The translations under genes were made by a program, and so were the position numbers. Shown here in pieces: positions 9,961 through 21,690 of a stretch of DNA of 64,000 nt (positions are counted from its first letter, which is position 1; each line of letters starts with the position of its first letter). The stretch covers positions 4,412,860 through 4,476,859 of the forward strand of contig OU452199.1 of the NCBI GenBank assembly GCA_911728435.2, in the 5' to 3' direction. The notes under the pieces were generated by a model. The model worked only from the letters and a program-made list of their open reading frames with translations, was not told the DNA's origin and searched no databases. Source of the stretch: Apoderus coryli (taxonomy: Eukaryota; Arthropoda; Insecta; Coleoptera; Attelabidae).

Positions 9961-10866
9961 TTTTGTAGTCAAGTTTTACTAATGTGTCAAAAATAACCCT
10001 TGTTTGTTAGAAATATCCACACGTTTCTTTGATCTTCGTACGCCACATTAAACGAACGTTTGTTTTTTTTTAGACTCGTCCTTTTATTATTTTTTTCCAA
10101 ATACCTAACCATGTTCAACATTATAAGTAACGTGACATCATTTAAATATAACGCTCAATTATTTTACATATTGTTATTATGCGTTATTACCGGCATAAAA
10201 CGAGGGTTTCTAAACATGCATCTACACAATGTATGAAGATATTCCGCCACGTGGCAGAACGTCGCTCGCAAACACCGTGCAAAAGGGGTAATTTATGCAC
10301 AGATATACCCCGTGCTGGCTACAGCTTGTCGAGTGTTCTAGGGGTGTGTGCTCTTTCGTTGTTTTTACCGCAAAAATTTTAACCCTTACCATTATTATTA
10401 TTATTATTTGTTAGGTGTGCAAAGATAAAGGATAATTTGAGGGTGTGCAGGATAACACACGCGGCACTAACGATGGATGTTTTATGAGTTAACTTGTCTT
10501 TTTTTACGATGTATGATGAGGGATTATTATTAAATGGTCTGAAATGATTTTGGATAAGGGCAAGGATTCGCAGTTGCTTCCTCGGATCATGGGAGTGTTT
10601 CAAAAAGACGCGGCAATATTTAAGAGGTTTATTTCTCAGGTCATTTTATGAATAAAAGTTCCCATAAACATACGAAGATACAAGGTGTTAAAGTTTTTTT
10701 GTAAATAACGGTGTTTTGTAATTAAGTAATTCAAATATCTCCCTACCGATTTCTTTGAAATTTGGCATCGTTGTTGCTAGAAATAGGGAGCTTATATCGC
10801 CCTAACTATATCAACATTAATTTCCGTATGAATATGTTTTTATTTTTGTTTTATGTATTTTATTTG
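9961..10866. other. stretch with no recognised gene
   Basis: Mostly AT-rich DNA. Bases 10540-10605 (GATTTTGGATAAGGGCAAGG onward) recur at about 13120-13185, so a short repeat is shared. A 67-codon plus-strand frame at 10179-10382 is unrecognised. Confidence 0.4.
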
Positions 10867-11353
10867 TGTGTCCACGGATAGAGTTCGGAAGAGGAAAAAC
10901 TTTTTTATTTGTAGATTTAGAAGAAGTCATTCTTTATAAAAACGTCTGCTTGTGTCAAAACTACAATTTCCAATACCAAATTTAAGATTACTATACAGGG
11001 TATATCAAAAATAACATTTTTAATGATTTAGATTTTTCTGTTTTTTTAATTTTATGAAAATATTTTCAAAATCGTGATTTATTACACCAATTGTGCAAAA
11101 AAAAGCTAATAAACCTTTTTTTCAAAGTGGTTGATTTCATAGCTACTATTAAAATAATAAAATTAAAAAAAAAAAACAAGAAAATCAAAATCATTAAAAA
11201 TATTATTTTTGAAATACCCTGTATAGTAATCGTAAATTTGGTACTCGAAATTGTAGTTCCGACACAAGCAGACGTTTTTATAAAGAATGATTTTTTCTCT
11301 TAAATCTACAAATAAAAAAGTTTTTGCTCTTCCAAACTCCATCCTTGGACACA
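10867..11353. repeat. palindromic (fold-back) repeat, unit A
   Basis: A fold-back unit of 487 bp. The left end TGTGTCCACGGAT pairs with the right end ATCCTTGGACACA, and almost the whole unit is an inverted repeat around about 11110. It contains ACAGGGTATATC / GAAATACCCTGTA marks within the arms. The next unit (11361-12291) is a near copy in tandem. Confidence 0.8.
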
Positions 11354-11360
11354 TTGGGTA

Positions 11361-12291
11361 GAGTTTGGAAGAGGAAAAACTTTTTCATTTGTAGATTTAG
11401 AAGAAAAAGTCATTCTTTATAAAAACGTCTGATTGTGTCAAAACTACAATTTCCAATACCAAATTTAGGATTACTATACAGGGTATATCAAAAATAACAT
11501 TTTTAATGATTTAGATTTTTCTGTTTTTTTTAATTTTATTATTTTAATAGTAGCTATGAAATTAACCACTTTGAGAAAACGGTTTATTAGCTTTTTTTTT
11601 GCACAATTGGTGTAATAAATCACGGTTTTGAAAATATTTTCATAAAATTAAAAAACAGAAAAATCTAAATCATTAAAAATGTTATTTTTGATATACCCTG
11701 TATAGTAGCGGTCGAGAACTATCGATAGTCAAACTATCGAGAGTTTCCGAAAATTAAACCGACACGAACTTAATTTCCACGAGATTTACACAAAAACACA
11801 TAGAAAATATTAGAAAAATTAGAAATGAATAACTAATGACTAGGTTTAGGTTATGTTATGAGCAGTGTCATATTTTTTGAAATGTGGTTTTTCTCCTTTT
11901 TAACTGGGCAAGATATATCGATATAATGTTGTACAAAACTGGAACACGTACAATGTTGCACATACATACGTAATATAATGCATTGTAGAAAATCTAAATA
12001 ATTAGGAAATTATTTTATTATGATTTAAAATATGTTAAAAAATGTTTGCCTAAAAATAAGCTATATATCGTAAAATCCACGCAAAAACTATCGATTGTTT
12101 TCGATATACCAAACTATAGATATATATCGATATGCTATCGATATTTCTCGACCACTACTGTATAGTAATCGTAAATTTGGTATTTGAAATTGTAGTTTCG
12201 ACACATGCCGAGGTTTTTATAAAGAATGACTCTTTCTTCTAAATCTACAAATAAAAAAGTTTTTCCTCTTCCGAACTTTATCCGTGGACAT
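11361..12291. repeat. palindromic (fold-back) repeat, unit B, interrupted
   Basis: The second, tandem copy of the fold-back unit. It is split at 11705 by a hAT-type MITE; without the insert and its duplicated target it is about 471 bp, close to unit A. Its right end reads ATCCGTGGACAT. Confidence 0.8.
11706..12157. mobile_element. hAT-type MITE nested in fold-back repeat
   Basis: A 452-bp insert flanked by an exact 8-bp duplication, CTGTATAG (11698-11705 and 12158-12165). Its ends are inverted repeats: TAGCGGTCGAGAACTATCG on the left, and on the right the complement of TAGTGGTCGAGAAATATCG. An 8-bp target duplication with TAGNG ends is the hAT superfamily signature. No coding capacity, so non-autonomous. 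Confidence 0.9.
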
Positions 12292-13250
12292 ATTGTATAA
12301 GAGTTGTTTCAGTTTTTTTTTCTTTTGAATTTCCAATTGTTTAGTTTCTTTTAGTATACCTCTATCAAAGTTAACAAACGTATTTCCTTTTAATTTTCTG
12401 ATCAATAACATATTTTATAAAGTCTTATCGTCATACGTGAAAATTTAAAAAAATTTTACAAGCATATATTCAATATAGTTTAAGATTTGACCTTTGGGGA
12501 TGTGCCCCCTCCCAGTTTGAATCCTACAGCCGCCACTGTCTCCCGCCTCACCATGATTACTTAATCCTACGAAATCTGTGGTTGGTTGAACGCTATCGGT
12601 GTCCAAAAAATGAAGAATACATTTGGTTATTTGTAAATGTTAAATTTGAAAAGTTCTTGACAAGAATTTAACCTGCTAACCACTGAAGATGAGGCTTGGG
12701 AACGTCGAAACATATCTGGTTAAATATTTGTCAATTATAAAATTCAGCAAGAATAATAATGTTTCAATTTTTCTGTATAATTCAACACAAACGACAGCGA
12801 AAACTACACTTCCGCTATAGGCGTTTATAATTGGGGAGGCGGCATTGGAGCATTATAATATATAAGGAGAGGCGAGGCGTTGTTGTTTCTTCCCGTTTCG
12901 TGTTTTTCACCCTGAGGACTGACACTCAGCCGTTAATATTAGTTTCGTTTATGGATTTAAATTAAATTTGGTTTAAAATCATTGCCGCGGGCGATGTGCT
13001 GTGGTGGATTTGCGTTTAGCGACAAGCTCGTTAAATGCAAAATATAACGAGATGTATACAAGGCATGTCAAATTCGATGATATACAGGTTGTTCCCATAA
13101 ACATACGTCCGAAATGCATTGGTCTGAAATGGTCATGATTTTGGATAAGGGCAAGGATTCGCAGTGGTTTCCTCGGATCATGGTAAATGGTGGAAAAAGT
13201 ATAAGTCCATATAGAGCCCTAGATAAGGTGTTTTAAAAAGACTAAACTAT
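12292..13250. other. low-copy stretch without a recognised gene
   Basis: Bases 12683-12711 hold a degenerate hammerhead-like string (CTGAAGATGA ... GTCGAAAC). Bases 12820-13080 are GC-richer and seen once in the window, with no long open frame. A short repeat shared with 10540-10605 lies at 13120-13185. Confidence 0.4.
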
Positions 13251-13766
13251 TTAGTTGCAATAAAAATACCAACGTCACCTCCACAAACTGTTTATTATCT
13301 AAAAGTGGAACATATCTCAGATCCCATCATCAGCCACCACAAAGCTGCAAAAACATCAAACATGCAAACATGAAAATGACCGGTAAACAATATTAAAATG
13401 ACAAAACAAGCAAGTGAAAACTCACCAAAACAGATGTCAAAACTAACTATAGGTCGATGTTAAAAAGAAAAATGGAAACATGTTACAAAACAAAAAACAC
13501 TTATCACATAATACTTTAAATGTTGAATTGTTAGTGAAATAATGAATCAAAATCGTAAATAAATATAAAACTACTTCAAATATATGCAAATAGATATATA
13601 TCAAAGATTAAACTAAAATAGTAGTGAGAGAAAAAAAATGGTAAATCAATAAAATAAAATAGACCAACAGCCAATTCCAAGTTTTGTATGAAAACATATA
13701 TGCTCAAAATAATCAAGGAACCATAAGGAAAGGACAGAAAATCACTTAAAATTAAAACAAAGGAGG

Positions 13767-15450
13767 TTAAACCTGAGACTGTCTCAAATAGAGAAGACTC
13801 TCAAAGAAAATAAAAGGATCAAATTGTACTTGATCATTTAAACAGACAACTTCATTGTTATTCTTGGCTTTGTAAATCTCAAGCATTTCTAAAAGATTCA
13901 ATATGACACCCTTATCGCAGATGGGTAGGACTTTACAGTCGATCTCCATATTGAAAAAATGGCTCTCATTCAAGACATGGTTAGCAAAGAAGGAGGGAGT
14001 ATTATAAACGGCATCATCAGTGCTCCTCGATCTTTCAATCAATCTGCAGTGCTCCTTACCTCTAACTTCCACCCTGCGGCCAGATTGACCAACATAAAGT
14101 GCCGAACAAGAAGGTTCGGAGCAGGAAATGGAGTAGACTCCTGACCTATGAAGTGGAGGGATCTTATCCTTAGAATTCACTAATGTAGATCCAAGTCTAT
14201 CCACGGTTCTAAAAGTAATGCTAATATCAAATCTAGAATTGAAATATCTCTGCACGTTGTAGGATATATTGTCAATAAAAGGAATAGAAAAACATTTCTT
14301 GAATCTCTGAGCTTCTTTAGTCAAAGGAATCAGATTCCTATTGATGTGTTTCGTAAGGTGCTTAAAAAATAGTTTATTAATAGAGGAGGCAGGAAAACCA
14401 TTGTTGAAAGCCAAAGTCTTTATGTAAGAATATTCCCTGTCAAAAGATACCATATCCATAGGTACATGAAAGAGTCTATGTAGGAAACAGTTGAGAGATG
14501 CAAACTTATGTGAAAACGGGTGACAGGAGTTAAATGGTAAAACAGAATCGGTACTGGTTGGCTTATGAAAAATAGCGAAAGCCAATTTATTGTGTGAAGT
14601 TCTAGAAATAGTAAGATCAAGAAAATTGAGGGTGCCCTCACTCACAATCTCCATTGTAAACTCAATGGCCGGATGTAAATTATTCAAAAAGGAGAAAAAA
14701 TCCTGGAGTTCCGTAAGTGTACCAGTAAAGATGGCAAATACATCATCCACATATCTAGAGAATCCCAAGAACTTATTGAACAAGTTATGACACATCATTT
14801 TTCTCTCTATATTGAACATAAAAATCTCAGAGAGAAGCGGAGATAAAGGGGAACCCATAGCCAGTCCCGAATTCTGAAAGAATTGTTAAATTTGAAAAAA
14901 TTCTGCCCTACAACCGTATCCACCAAGAGGCAAATATTAAGAATGTGGTAGGTTGGTAAAGAGGTGTTTGTAAAAAACAGTTCTCTAAGAAATCCCACAC
15001 ACTCTTCCGGTGGGACACTGGGGAATAGATTCTTAACGTCAAACGAAACTACAATAGAATCATCAGGGATAACAAGATTTTCAAGTCTAGAAATCAGAGA
15101 TAAAGAGTTTTTAACGGAAATAGGATTAACAAAATCCTTAATAACCGGAATAACATCATTCAACCATTTAGCCAACTTCTGGGAAGGGGAGTTCGTATAA
15201 CATACTACTGGTCTTATAGGTATATCAGGTTTATGTATCTTGAGCAGACCGGATAAGTGCGGAACTATAGGGTTCATCAGTGTCAACCTCTGTATACCAG
15301 AGTCAAAAAATTTAATAGTTTCTTAAGTAGCAGAGAGAACCTTTTTAAGATAAACACAAAAATTCTTAGTAGGGTCATTAGTAAGTCGAGAAAACGAAGT
15401 TGGATCCAGAAAATTCATCACTTTCTCAGTGTACAAAAATCTATCTAAGA
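13767..15450 (-). pseudogene. Penelope-type RT plus GIY-YIG endonuclease
   Basis: This is the protein of a Penelope-like element, which copies its RNA at chromosome breaks made by its own nuclease. Reading from about 15450 downward, the frame gives FVYTEK-like and YLKKVL blocks and an in-frame TAA near 15320. The thumb/fingers block HLSGLLKIHKPDIPIRPVV follows, then SFDVKNLFPSVP. A single-base shift near 14880 leads into the second half, MGSPLSPLLSEIFM. The RT active site is RYVDDVFAIF (YVDD, residues 36-39 of that half). The GIY-YIG domain starts at GVYSI (240) with YVGQSGRR (255-262), ends with the conserved Glu of LLEMLEIYK (about 325), and includes FANHVLNESH. One stop, one frameshift and a missing N-terminus make it inactive, but the decay is mild. 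Confidence 0.9.
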
Positions 15451-15614
15451 TTGTTTTTATTTTTATGTTACATTGTGATATTACTATTTTTCTTTTTAAC
15501 ATCGACCTATAGTTAGTTTTGACATCTGTTTTAGTGAGTTTTCACTTGCTTGTTTTGTCACTTTAATATTGTTTACCGGTCATTTTCATGTTTGCATGTT
15601 TGATGTTTTTGCAG

Positions 15615-15644
15615 CTGATGATGGGATCTGAGATATCCCGAAAC
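15615..15644 (+). ncRNA. hammerhead-ribozyme-like core in Penelope repeat
   Basis: The plus strand reads CTGATGA, T, stem GGGAT / ATCCC with a 7-nt loop, then GAAAC and CATGTTCC. The order and spacing match a hammerhead core with a 5-bp stem II. The equivalent place in the left repeat (13310-13333) has lost the GAAAC side. Confidence 0.6.
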
Positions 15645-15708
15645 ATGTTCCACTTTTAGATAATAAACAGTTTGTGGAGGTGACGTTGGTATTTTTATTG
15701 CAACTAAT

Positions 15709-16121
15709 CTTGCACTCCACAGTTACATATGGATTATTTCTTCAATTTAAAAATATATTCATATACAGGGCATTCCTTTAAAAAAAATACAACTATGGTT
15801 CATTTCTTATATTTGAGACACCCTGTATAGATTCATAGAAGTATAGCCACACTATTCCGTGTCGTATGGCGTGAATCCAAATCGATTTTCCTTCAAGCAA
15901 ACTTCTCCAGCGACACGAAACTAATTTAATAACAAAATTCTCTTGTTGAGAAATGTACTTTTCGCCACTGACTTTTATTTAACCTCCTATATACCTCCTT
16001 TTATTCCCTTTATTTATAAATTTGTATGTATAATTAAATAACTCATCCAGTCTCAGTCCCCTACACTAACATTATTCACTTATACCGTCATGGAATTAGA
16101 ATGTAATTGTTCTTTTCTTAC
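15709..16121. other. intron of the nuclear receptor gene, short repeats only
   Basis: No open frame. Bases 15765-15830 form an imperfect pair of ATACAGGGCATTCC / GACACCCTGTAT ends about 60 bp apart, perhaps a tiny MITE. The rest is AT-rich, ending at the GTAAGA donor after exon 16122-16225. Confidence 0.4.
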
Positions 16122-16225
16122 CGTCTTTATTCATGCCCATCGCGAGGCATTTCTTCAATCTACAGGCCTGGCACTGGTTGCGGTGGGCTTTATCTACGAT
16201 GCATCTACCTGTTCCAGCTTGGCAT
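16122..16225 (-). CDS. Hr51: Hr51 (NR2E3-type nuclear receptor), second zinc finger exon
   Basis: A 104-bp internal exon of a nuclear receptor, a DNA-binding transcription factor of the nucleus. On the minus strand it follows a TTTTTTCCAG acceptor and ends G|GTAAGA. Its frame gives [20 protein letters not shown] and [14 protein letters not shown], the second C4 zinc finger plus the start of the C-terminal extension. The split Arg codon AG|A joins exactly with exon 33773-34037. The finger matches the NR2E group; together with the CNGCSG P-box of the other exon it identifies the PNR/Hr51 orthologue rather than tailless or dissatisfaction. The next exon should begin in phase 1 (completing Ala of a DAVQNE block); I do not see it in the window, so it probably lies beyond base 1. 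Confidence 0.95.
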
Positions 16226-16561
16226 CTGGAAAAAACATGATGAGGTAAAATAATGACAGCTTTTGTTTCGTTTTGTATAATAAAACAAAACAGTTCCCTC
16301 AAAGTTGCTCATGTTTTAACAAATATTAATACTTAACAAATTATTTAAACCAACACAAAACAAGAAAGTGTGTTTGGTCTTTTCCCCAATAACTAGTAAT
16401 ATTTCTTCTTTAACTCTTTCAACCTCTAACACAAATTACGAGTATATTCACACAGTTATGTGTTTTTAAATAGAGATAACTTTTGATAGTCCCTAAAAAA
16501 TCAATGGTTTTTATGGATTTCACAAAGAAAACATAACAACAAGTTTCGATGTCGCATAACT

Positions 16562-16850
16562 TTTTTATTTTTGATTCTATTTCAAGATTTTTTTCAGTCG
16601 ACGATAGATTGATTCATTAGGATTGCGATGCACTTTGTCCTGACGATATTTTGGTTGCTTGAATGTTTATATACCAGGGTAAGTCAAAATGATGTTTTTA
16701 GTAGAAAGTTTAAAACATTTTTTAGGACGACCCTGGTATATAAACATTCAAGCAACCAGAATATCGTCAGGACAAAGTGCATCGCAATCCTAATGAATCG
16801 ATCTATCGTCGACTGAAAAAAATCTTGAAATAGAATCAAAAATAAAAAAG
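16562..16850. repeat. fold-back MITE, about 120-bp arms
   Basis: Arms 16562-16680 and 16731-16850 are near-perfect inverted copies (TTTTTCAGTCGACGATAGAT against its complement at 16800-16820). The inner edges read TATACCAGGGTAAGTC and GACGACCCTGGTATA around a 50-bp loop. No coding capacity. Confidence 0.85.
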
Positions 16851-16944
16851 TGAGTTTCTTTAAACACATATTTAAAAATACCTACATAAGCTCAAACTAA
16901 ACTAATAACCAAACTATCTATGATTCATTATAGCTACCACAGAA

Positions 16945-17160
16945 CCACAGTTTAATATACAGTTACTTCACTTCGTGTCGGAACCTTTTATCTCTCTGTC
17001 TTCAAAGCAATTCGCCGCTACTATAGTTATAGTATATATAGATATAGTAAAACATGGTAGCCGGCCCGAATGTGGCTGGGATTGCGACGAGTCGAGGCCG
17101 TTTTTAGCGTCTACTGACCCTTCTTATCTGTAGTTATTAATCTATGACAGAACCACACAG
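16945..17160. repeat. dispersed repeat 'GCGACGAGTCGATGCCG', copy 2
   Basis: The same core as 9415-9530, here preceded by CAGTTTAATATACAGTTACT and AAAGCAATTCGCCGC, which are shared with the copy at 42470-42700. The complete unit is therefore at least 210 bp. Confidence 0.7.
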
Positions 17161-17500
17161 CTCAAATAGGTACTCGCTTCTGATTGATCTTAGATGTTTA
17201 ATTAGATCCAACACATACGCATCACATGCATCACACTATAAATAATTCATTACTGCCATTCAATTACACAAGACACACACATGCGCAATCCAACACTCCC
17301 TTACACTCTCCTCACTCCCTAAATTTAGACAACAACACATCAAACAACGACACACAGTTCAACTAATTTAATAAATTAAATGTGATATGTATTGTCGTCA
17401 TGCGCATGAGCATTACCATTATTATAAATAACAAGAAGAAATCCCTTGCGGTCTTGTGGTAGTTTTATCTATGAAAAAAGTCATTGAGGGTTGTAAAAAA
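17161..17500. other. intron stretch with no recognised feature
   Basis: AT-rich intron DNA with runs of CACA and no open frame; nothing repeated elsewhere in the window was noticed. Confidence 0.4.
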
Positions 17501-17514
17501 AATTAAAAAACTAA

Positions 17515-17975
17515 AAATATTGAAAATAAATAGAAACATTTTTGAGTTACCCCGTAGATCACCTCTAGGAGCTTATAGTTTAACTTTCAAACAAATCTTG
17601 AATTGAAATCAAAAAATTACTGAAAATATTACTTTTCTGTCCTTAAAAAAATAAACAAATACATTTTTGACTCACCGCGTATATAAATTTAAAGTGCTTA
17701 TGCTAAAAATGTATGAGACCATTCTAACAAACTAAAAAAATAAAAAAAAATTCTATATATTAGGTCCTGCGTGTCTAAAAGTCTTGAGAAATAAATAGAA
17801 ACATTTTTGAGTTACCTCGTATATAACCTCTATGAGCTTATAGTTTCACCTTTAAAAATTCTTGAATTGAAATCTAAAAAAATCAAAAAAATACTGAAAA
17901 TATTACTTTTCTGTCCTTAAAAAAATAAACAAATACATTTTTGACTCACCCCGTATATAAATTTAAAGTGTATGC
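17515..17975. repeat. tandem duplication, unit about 265-275 bp
   Basis: AAATAGAAACATTTTTGAGT at about 17529 recurs at about 17792. TTTTCTGTCCTTAAAAAAAT at about 17632 recurs at about 17908. The two units differ by small indels and substitutions. Confidence 0.75.
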
Positions 17976-18362
17976 TAAAAATTTCTAAACATTTAAAATT
18001 TATTTGATTGCAATTTGGAAAATTTGTTAAATGTCGGCTAATTAATGTTTTTTTTGCATCACCCTGTACACGCTGCTTATTAATTAATGTTGTTATAATC
18101 TGATAAATACTTAATTTAAATAATAAATCCACATCTCTCTATTTGAAAATCGTTGGTGTTAAATTAACGTTAACGTTAATAGCGGCGGACGTTATTTTTT
18201 GGGACTACCATATCTCTCTATTGTTCGTTGGTTTGTCATAATTTGGCAGTATTTTTTTCTAACGTTGGTGTCACTTATTTTAAATATTCTTGAAATAAAA
18301 GTCGACCTCCACACAATAAATTTAATAAATATCCTCAACAAATTACATTTGTCACCATACAT

Positions 18363-18390
18363 GTTTCGCAGCTCCAGGCCGCATCATCAG
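18363..18390 (-). ncRNA. hammerhead-ribozyme-like core
   Basis: The minus strand reads CCA, CTGATGA, T, stem GCGGC / GCTGC (one G-U pair) with loop CTGGA, then GAAAC and ATGTATGGTG. It matches the core at 15615-15644 in layout and shares ACATGTATGG after GAAAC with the site at 28939. It probably marks a Penelope terminal-repeat remnant. Confidence 0.5.
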
Positions 18391-18520
18391 TGGTTATATG
18401 AGATTCTTACGAAAAGCTATGTTATACTAGTTAGTACATATTATTTTTGGGAATTTATTTATTAACTCATTGCGTGAAAAAAAATTTTTTTTTTTTTATT
18501 CTCTCAAGTCATAAAATAAA

Positions 18521-18685
18521 AAGTTTTTGAAATTGAATTTGTGTTACTAAACATTTAAAAATTAAACTAAAAAATCTAAAATTCACATTATTTCTAATGT
18601 AAGTTTCATGCTATGATTCTTTTTGTAAAAATCATAAATCATAAATGTTTAGTAACACAAATTCAATTTCAAAAACTTTTTCTTT
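18521..18685. repeat. short inverted repeat
   Basis: AGTTTTTGAAATTGAATTTG with TGTTACTAAACATTTA (18521-18556) is repeated inverted at 18640-18680, with an AT-rich loop of about 85 bp. A small fold-back element. Confidence 0.7.
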
Positions 18686-18810
18686 GTTTACATTAATAGC
18701 CTAACAGTTTTCGGCATTATGTTCATGTTTAAGATCAATTCCATATAGTTGTAGTAAATTTAGAAGATGTCATTGTGTATTTGACGTAATTTTAGTGAGA
18801 AATTGTTAAT

Positions 18811-21049
18811 AAACTAGCTGTTGCCCTCGAGGCACGAATAGCTCTCCATATTTAAGTGTAAAAGTAATAATTTTATTACCTTTTTGTCATTTATCTAAAT
18901 TTTTGTTTTGTTTTAGACATCAGCTATTTTTTTTTTTTTGTATCGGGTTTTCTGCCTTTTTCTTCTCTTTGGAGGCACTATTTATACGCAGATATTTTAT
19001 ATTTCAGATCTAGGCCAAATTCTTGTACGCAAAATAATTGATTTTTTTTTAGTTTTATTATAAAATTTATTTTGCCCCCTTTTCTACTATTTACGAACGC
19101 CTATGTAAACAAAATTGTTATGCTGCATGTTGTAGGTTATCCGTTAAGTGGTTTTTGAGTTATCACGGATACAAATTTTTTCTGACCCTTTTATAGAATT
19201 TTCACGGACGCCTATGGAACATTAATTTGTGTCGTGTATTTTTAACACCAACTCAACTAGTTAAATATAAAAATTTTTACATTTTCATTTTTTTTATTTT
19301 ACCCCTTTTTCTACTATTTACGAACGCCTATGTAAATAAAAATTTTATGCTGCATTTTTTAGGTTATCTTATATGAAAGCTATATATAATTTGCCAATTT
19401 TTCTGGTATATTTGGGAAACATTTTTTTTTCGTTTTTGACCCTTTTTTAACACTATTTTCGAACGCCTGTGTGAACTAATTCTTTTATGTAACATTTTTT
19501 AGGTTATATTCTATCACAACTATAAAAAATTATTCAATATTTCGGATAAGTTTAAGAACTATGATTTTTTAAATTTTTGAAACCTCTTTTAAACCCGTTG
19601 CCTACGCTCAATGTTAATCACCACCTATAATTATCCTGTAGTATTTTCGTACCAAATGTGGTTAAAATCCGTTAAGTGGTTTTTGAGTTATCACGGATAC
19701 AAATTTTTTCTGACCCTTTTATAGAATTTTCACGGACGCCTATGGAACATTAATTTGTGTCGTGTATTTTTAACACCAACTCAACTAGTTAAATATAAAA
19801 ATTTTTACATTTTCATTTTTTTTATTTTACCCCTTTTTCTACTATTTACGAACGCCTATGTAAATAAAAATTTTATGCTGCATTTTTTAGGTTATCTTAT
19901 ATGAAAGCTATATATAATTTGCCAATTTTTCTGGTATATTTGGGAAACATTTTTTTTTCGTTTTTGACCCTTTTTTAACACTATTTTCGAACGCCTGTGT
20001 GAACTAATTCTTTTATGTAACATTTTTTAGGTTATATTCTATCACAACTATAAAAAATTATTCAATATTTCGGATAAGTTTAAGAACTATGATTTTTTAA
20101 ATTTTTGAAACCTCTTTTAAACCCGTTGCCTACGCTCAATGTTAATCACCACCTATAATTATCCTGTAGTATTTTCGTACCAAATGTGGTTAAAATCCGT
20201 TAAGTGGTTTTTGAGTTATCACGGATACAAATTTTTTCTGACCCTTTTATAGAATTTTTACGGACGCCTATGGTACATTAATTTTTGTCGTGTATTTTTA
20301 ACACCAATTCATCTAGTTAAATATAAAATTTTTTACATTTTAATTTTTTTTTATTTTACCCCTTTTTCTACTATTTACGAACGCCTATGTGAATAAAAAT
20401 TTTATGCTGCATTTTTTAGGTTATCTTATATCAAAGCTATATATAATTAGCCAATTTTTCTGGTATATTTGGGAAACGTTTTTTTTTTCGTTTTTAACCC
20501 TTTTTTTAAACTATTTTCGAACGCCTGTGTGAACCAATTCTTTTATAGAATATTTTTTAGCTTATATTGTATCACAACTATGAAAAATTATTCCATATTT
20601 CGAATAAGTTTAGGAAATATATATTTTTTATGTTTTGACCCCTTTTCCACTATTTACGAACGCCTATGAAAGTAAGTTATTCATGACACATTTTATAGGT
20701 TATATTCTATCAAAACTATCAATAACTAGTTAATATTTCTGCTATTTTTATAAAATACGTTTTTTTTTAATCTTTTTTACCCCATTTTACACTATTTTCG
20801 AACGCCAATGTGGTCTAATATTTTATGATCAATATTTTAGGTTATATTCAATTAAATGCGTAAAAAAATTATGCAGTATTTCGGATAAGTTTAAGAACTA
20901 TGAATTTTTTTAATTTTTGAACCCTCTTTTAAACCCTTTGCCTACGCTCAATGTTTCCCAAAATCTAATCAGCTCCTTGCCATGTCCAATAGTATTTTTG
21001 TACCAAATTTGGTTAAAATCTGTTAAGCGGTTTTTGCGTTTTCGTGGAT

Positions 21050-21100
<51 letters not shown>

Positions 21101-21239
21101 TTTTTTTAAAACTACTTATTTATGTATAAAATGACCAAAAAGAAGTATTTCCGGTGAAATTAAAAAAAAATTTTTTTTCATGAAACTAATAGTCTCCATA
21201 TATACATATATTACATATATGATATGGAGAGCTAAAAAT
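18811..21239. mobile_element. satellite-bearing repeat element, copy 1 (three tandem units)
   Basis: It starts AAACTAGCTGTTGCCCTCGA, as does the copy at 43221, and ends in a hairpin around CTCCATATAT / ATATGGAG followed by AGCTAAAA. A 13-bp inverted motif TAGCTCTCCATAT lies near both ends. Inside are three tandem units of about 530 bp (landmark GACGCCTATGG at about 19203, 19735 and 20265); the first two look almost identical. Each unit contains shorter sub-repeats marked ACGAACGCCTATGT. A (GACA)n run sits near the right end. No protein is encoded; the superfamily is unknown, and a Helitron-like non-autonomous element is one possibility. Confidence 0.75.
21051..21101. repeat. (CAGA)n microsatellite
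   Basis: About twelve tandem CAGA/GACA units near the right end of the satellite-bearing element; the same position in the 43221-46703 copy carries a longer run. Confidence 0.95.
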
Positions 21240-21690
21240 AGAGGCGTTCAAAATGTGGACATACAGGCGTTTGTAAAACACCGTCGTGTGCATAAAACAC
21301 AATTGTACTTATATTTTCATGATTTTTTAAATATCTATATAGCTTTGATATAAGATAACCTACAACATGCAGTATAACAATTTTGTTTATGTAGGCGTTC
21401 GTAAATAGTAGAAAAGGGGGCAAAATAAAATTTATAATAAAACTAAAAAAAAACAGCTATTTTGCGTACAAGAATTTGGTATAGAAGATCTGAAATATAA
21501 ATAGTACGTATAAATAGTGCCTCCAAAGACAAGAAAAAGGAACAAAACCCGATAATGAAAAAAAAAAAAATAGCTGATGTCTAAAACAAAAAAAATATAT
21601 TGAAATTTTAGATAAATGACAAAAAGGTCATAAAATTATCCCGTTACACAGAGCTATTTGTGCCTCGAGGGCAATAGTTTATTTAAAGAA
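21240..21690. repeat. inverted copy of the satellite element's left end
   Basis: Read on the minus strand, this stretch matches 18811-19135 (TGCCCTCGAGGCACAAATAG, then GTTTTAGACATCAGCTAT, then CTACTATTTACGAACGCCTA). A second element, or a rearranged half, therefore abuts copy 1 tail to tail. Confidence 0.75.

Larger units (their letters stand above)
13251..15708 (-). mobile_element. Penelope-like element with inverted flanking repeats
   Basis: A 2.46-kb Penelope-like retroelement. It is bounded by inverted repeats of about 224 bp (13251-13474 and 15485-15708; outer ends TTAGTTGCAA / TTGCAACTAA). Between them a minus-strand frame encodes reverse transcriptase plus GIY-YIG endonuclease. The 5' part of the gene is missing. 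The right repeat holds an intact hammerhead-like core; the left repeat has lost part of it by a deletion of about 10 bases. Confidence 0.85.

Noticed and set aside
20910..21129. Open frames on both strands through the (CAGA)n run (TDRQTDRQ and SVCLSVCL repeats)
   Set aside because: They are translations of a tetranucleotide microsatellite with no stop codons, and sit inside a non-coding repeat element.
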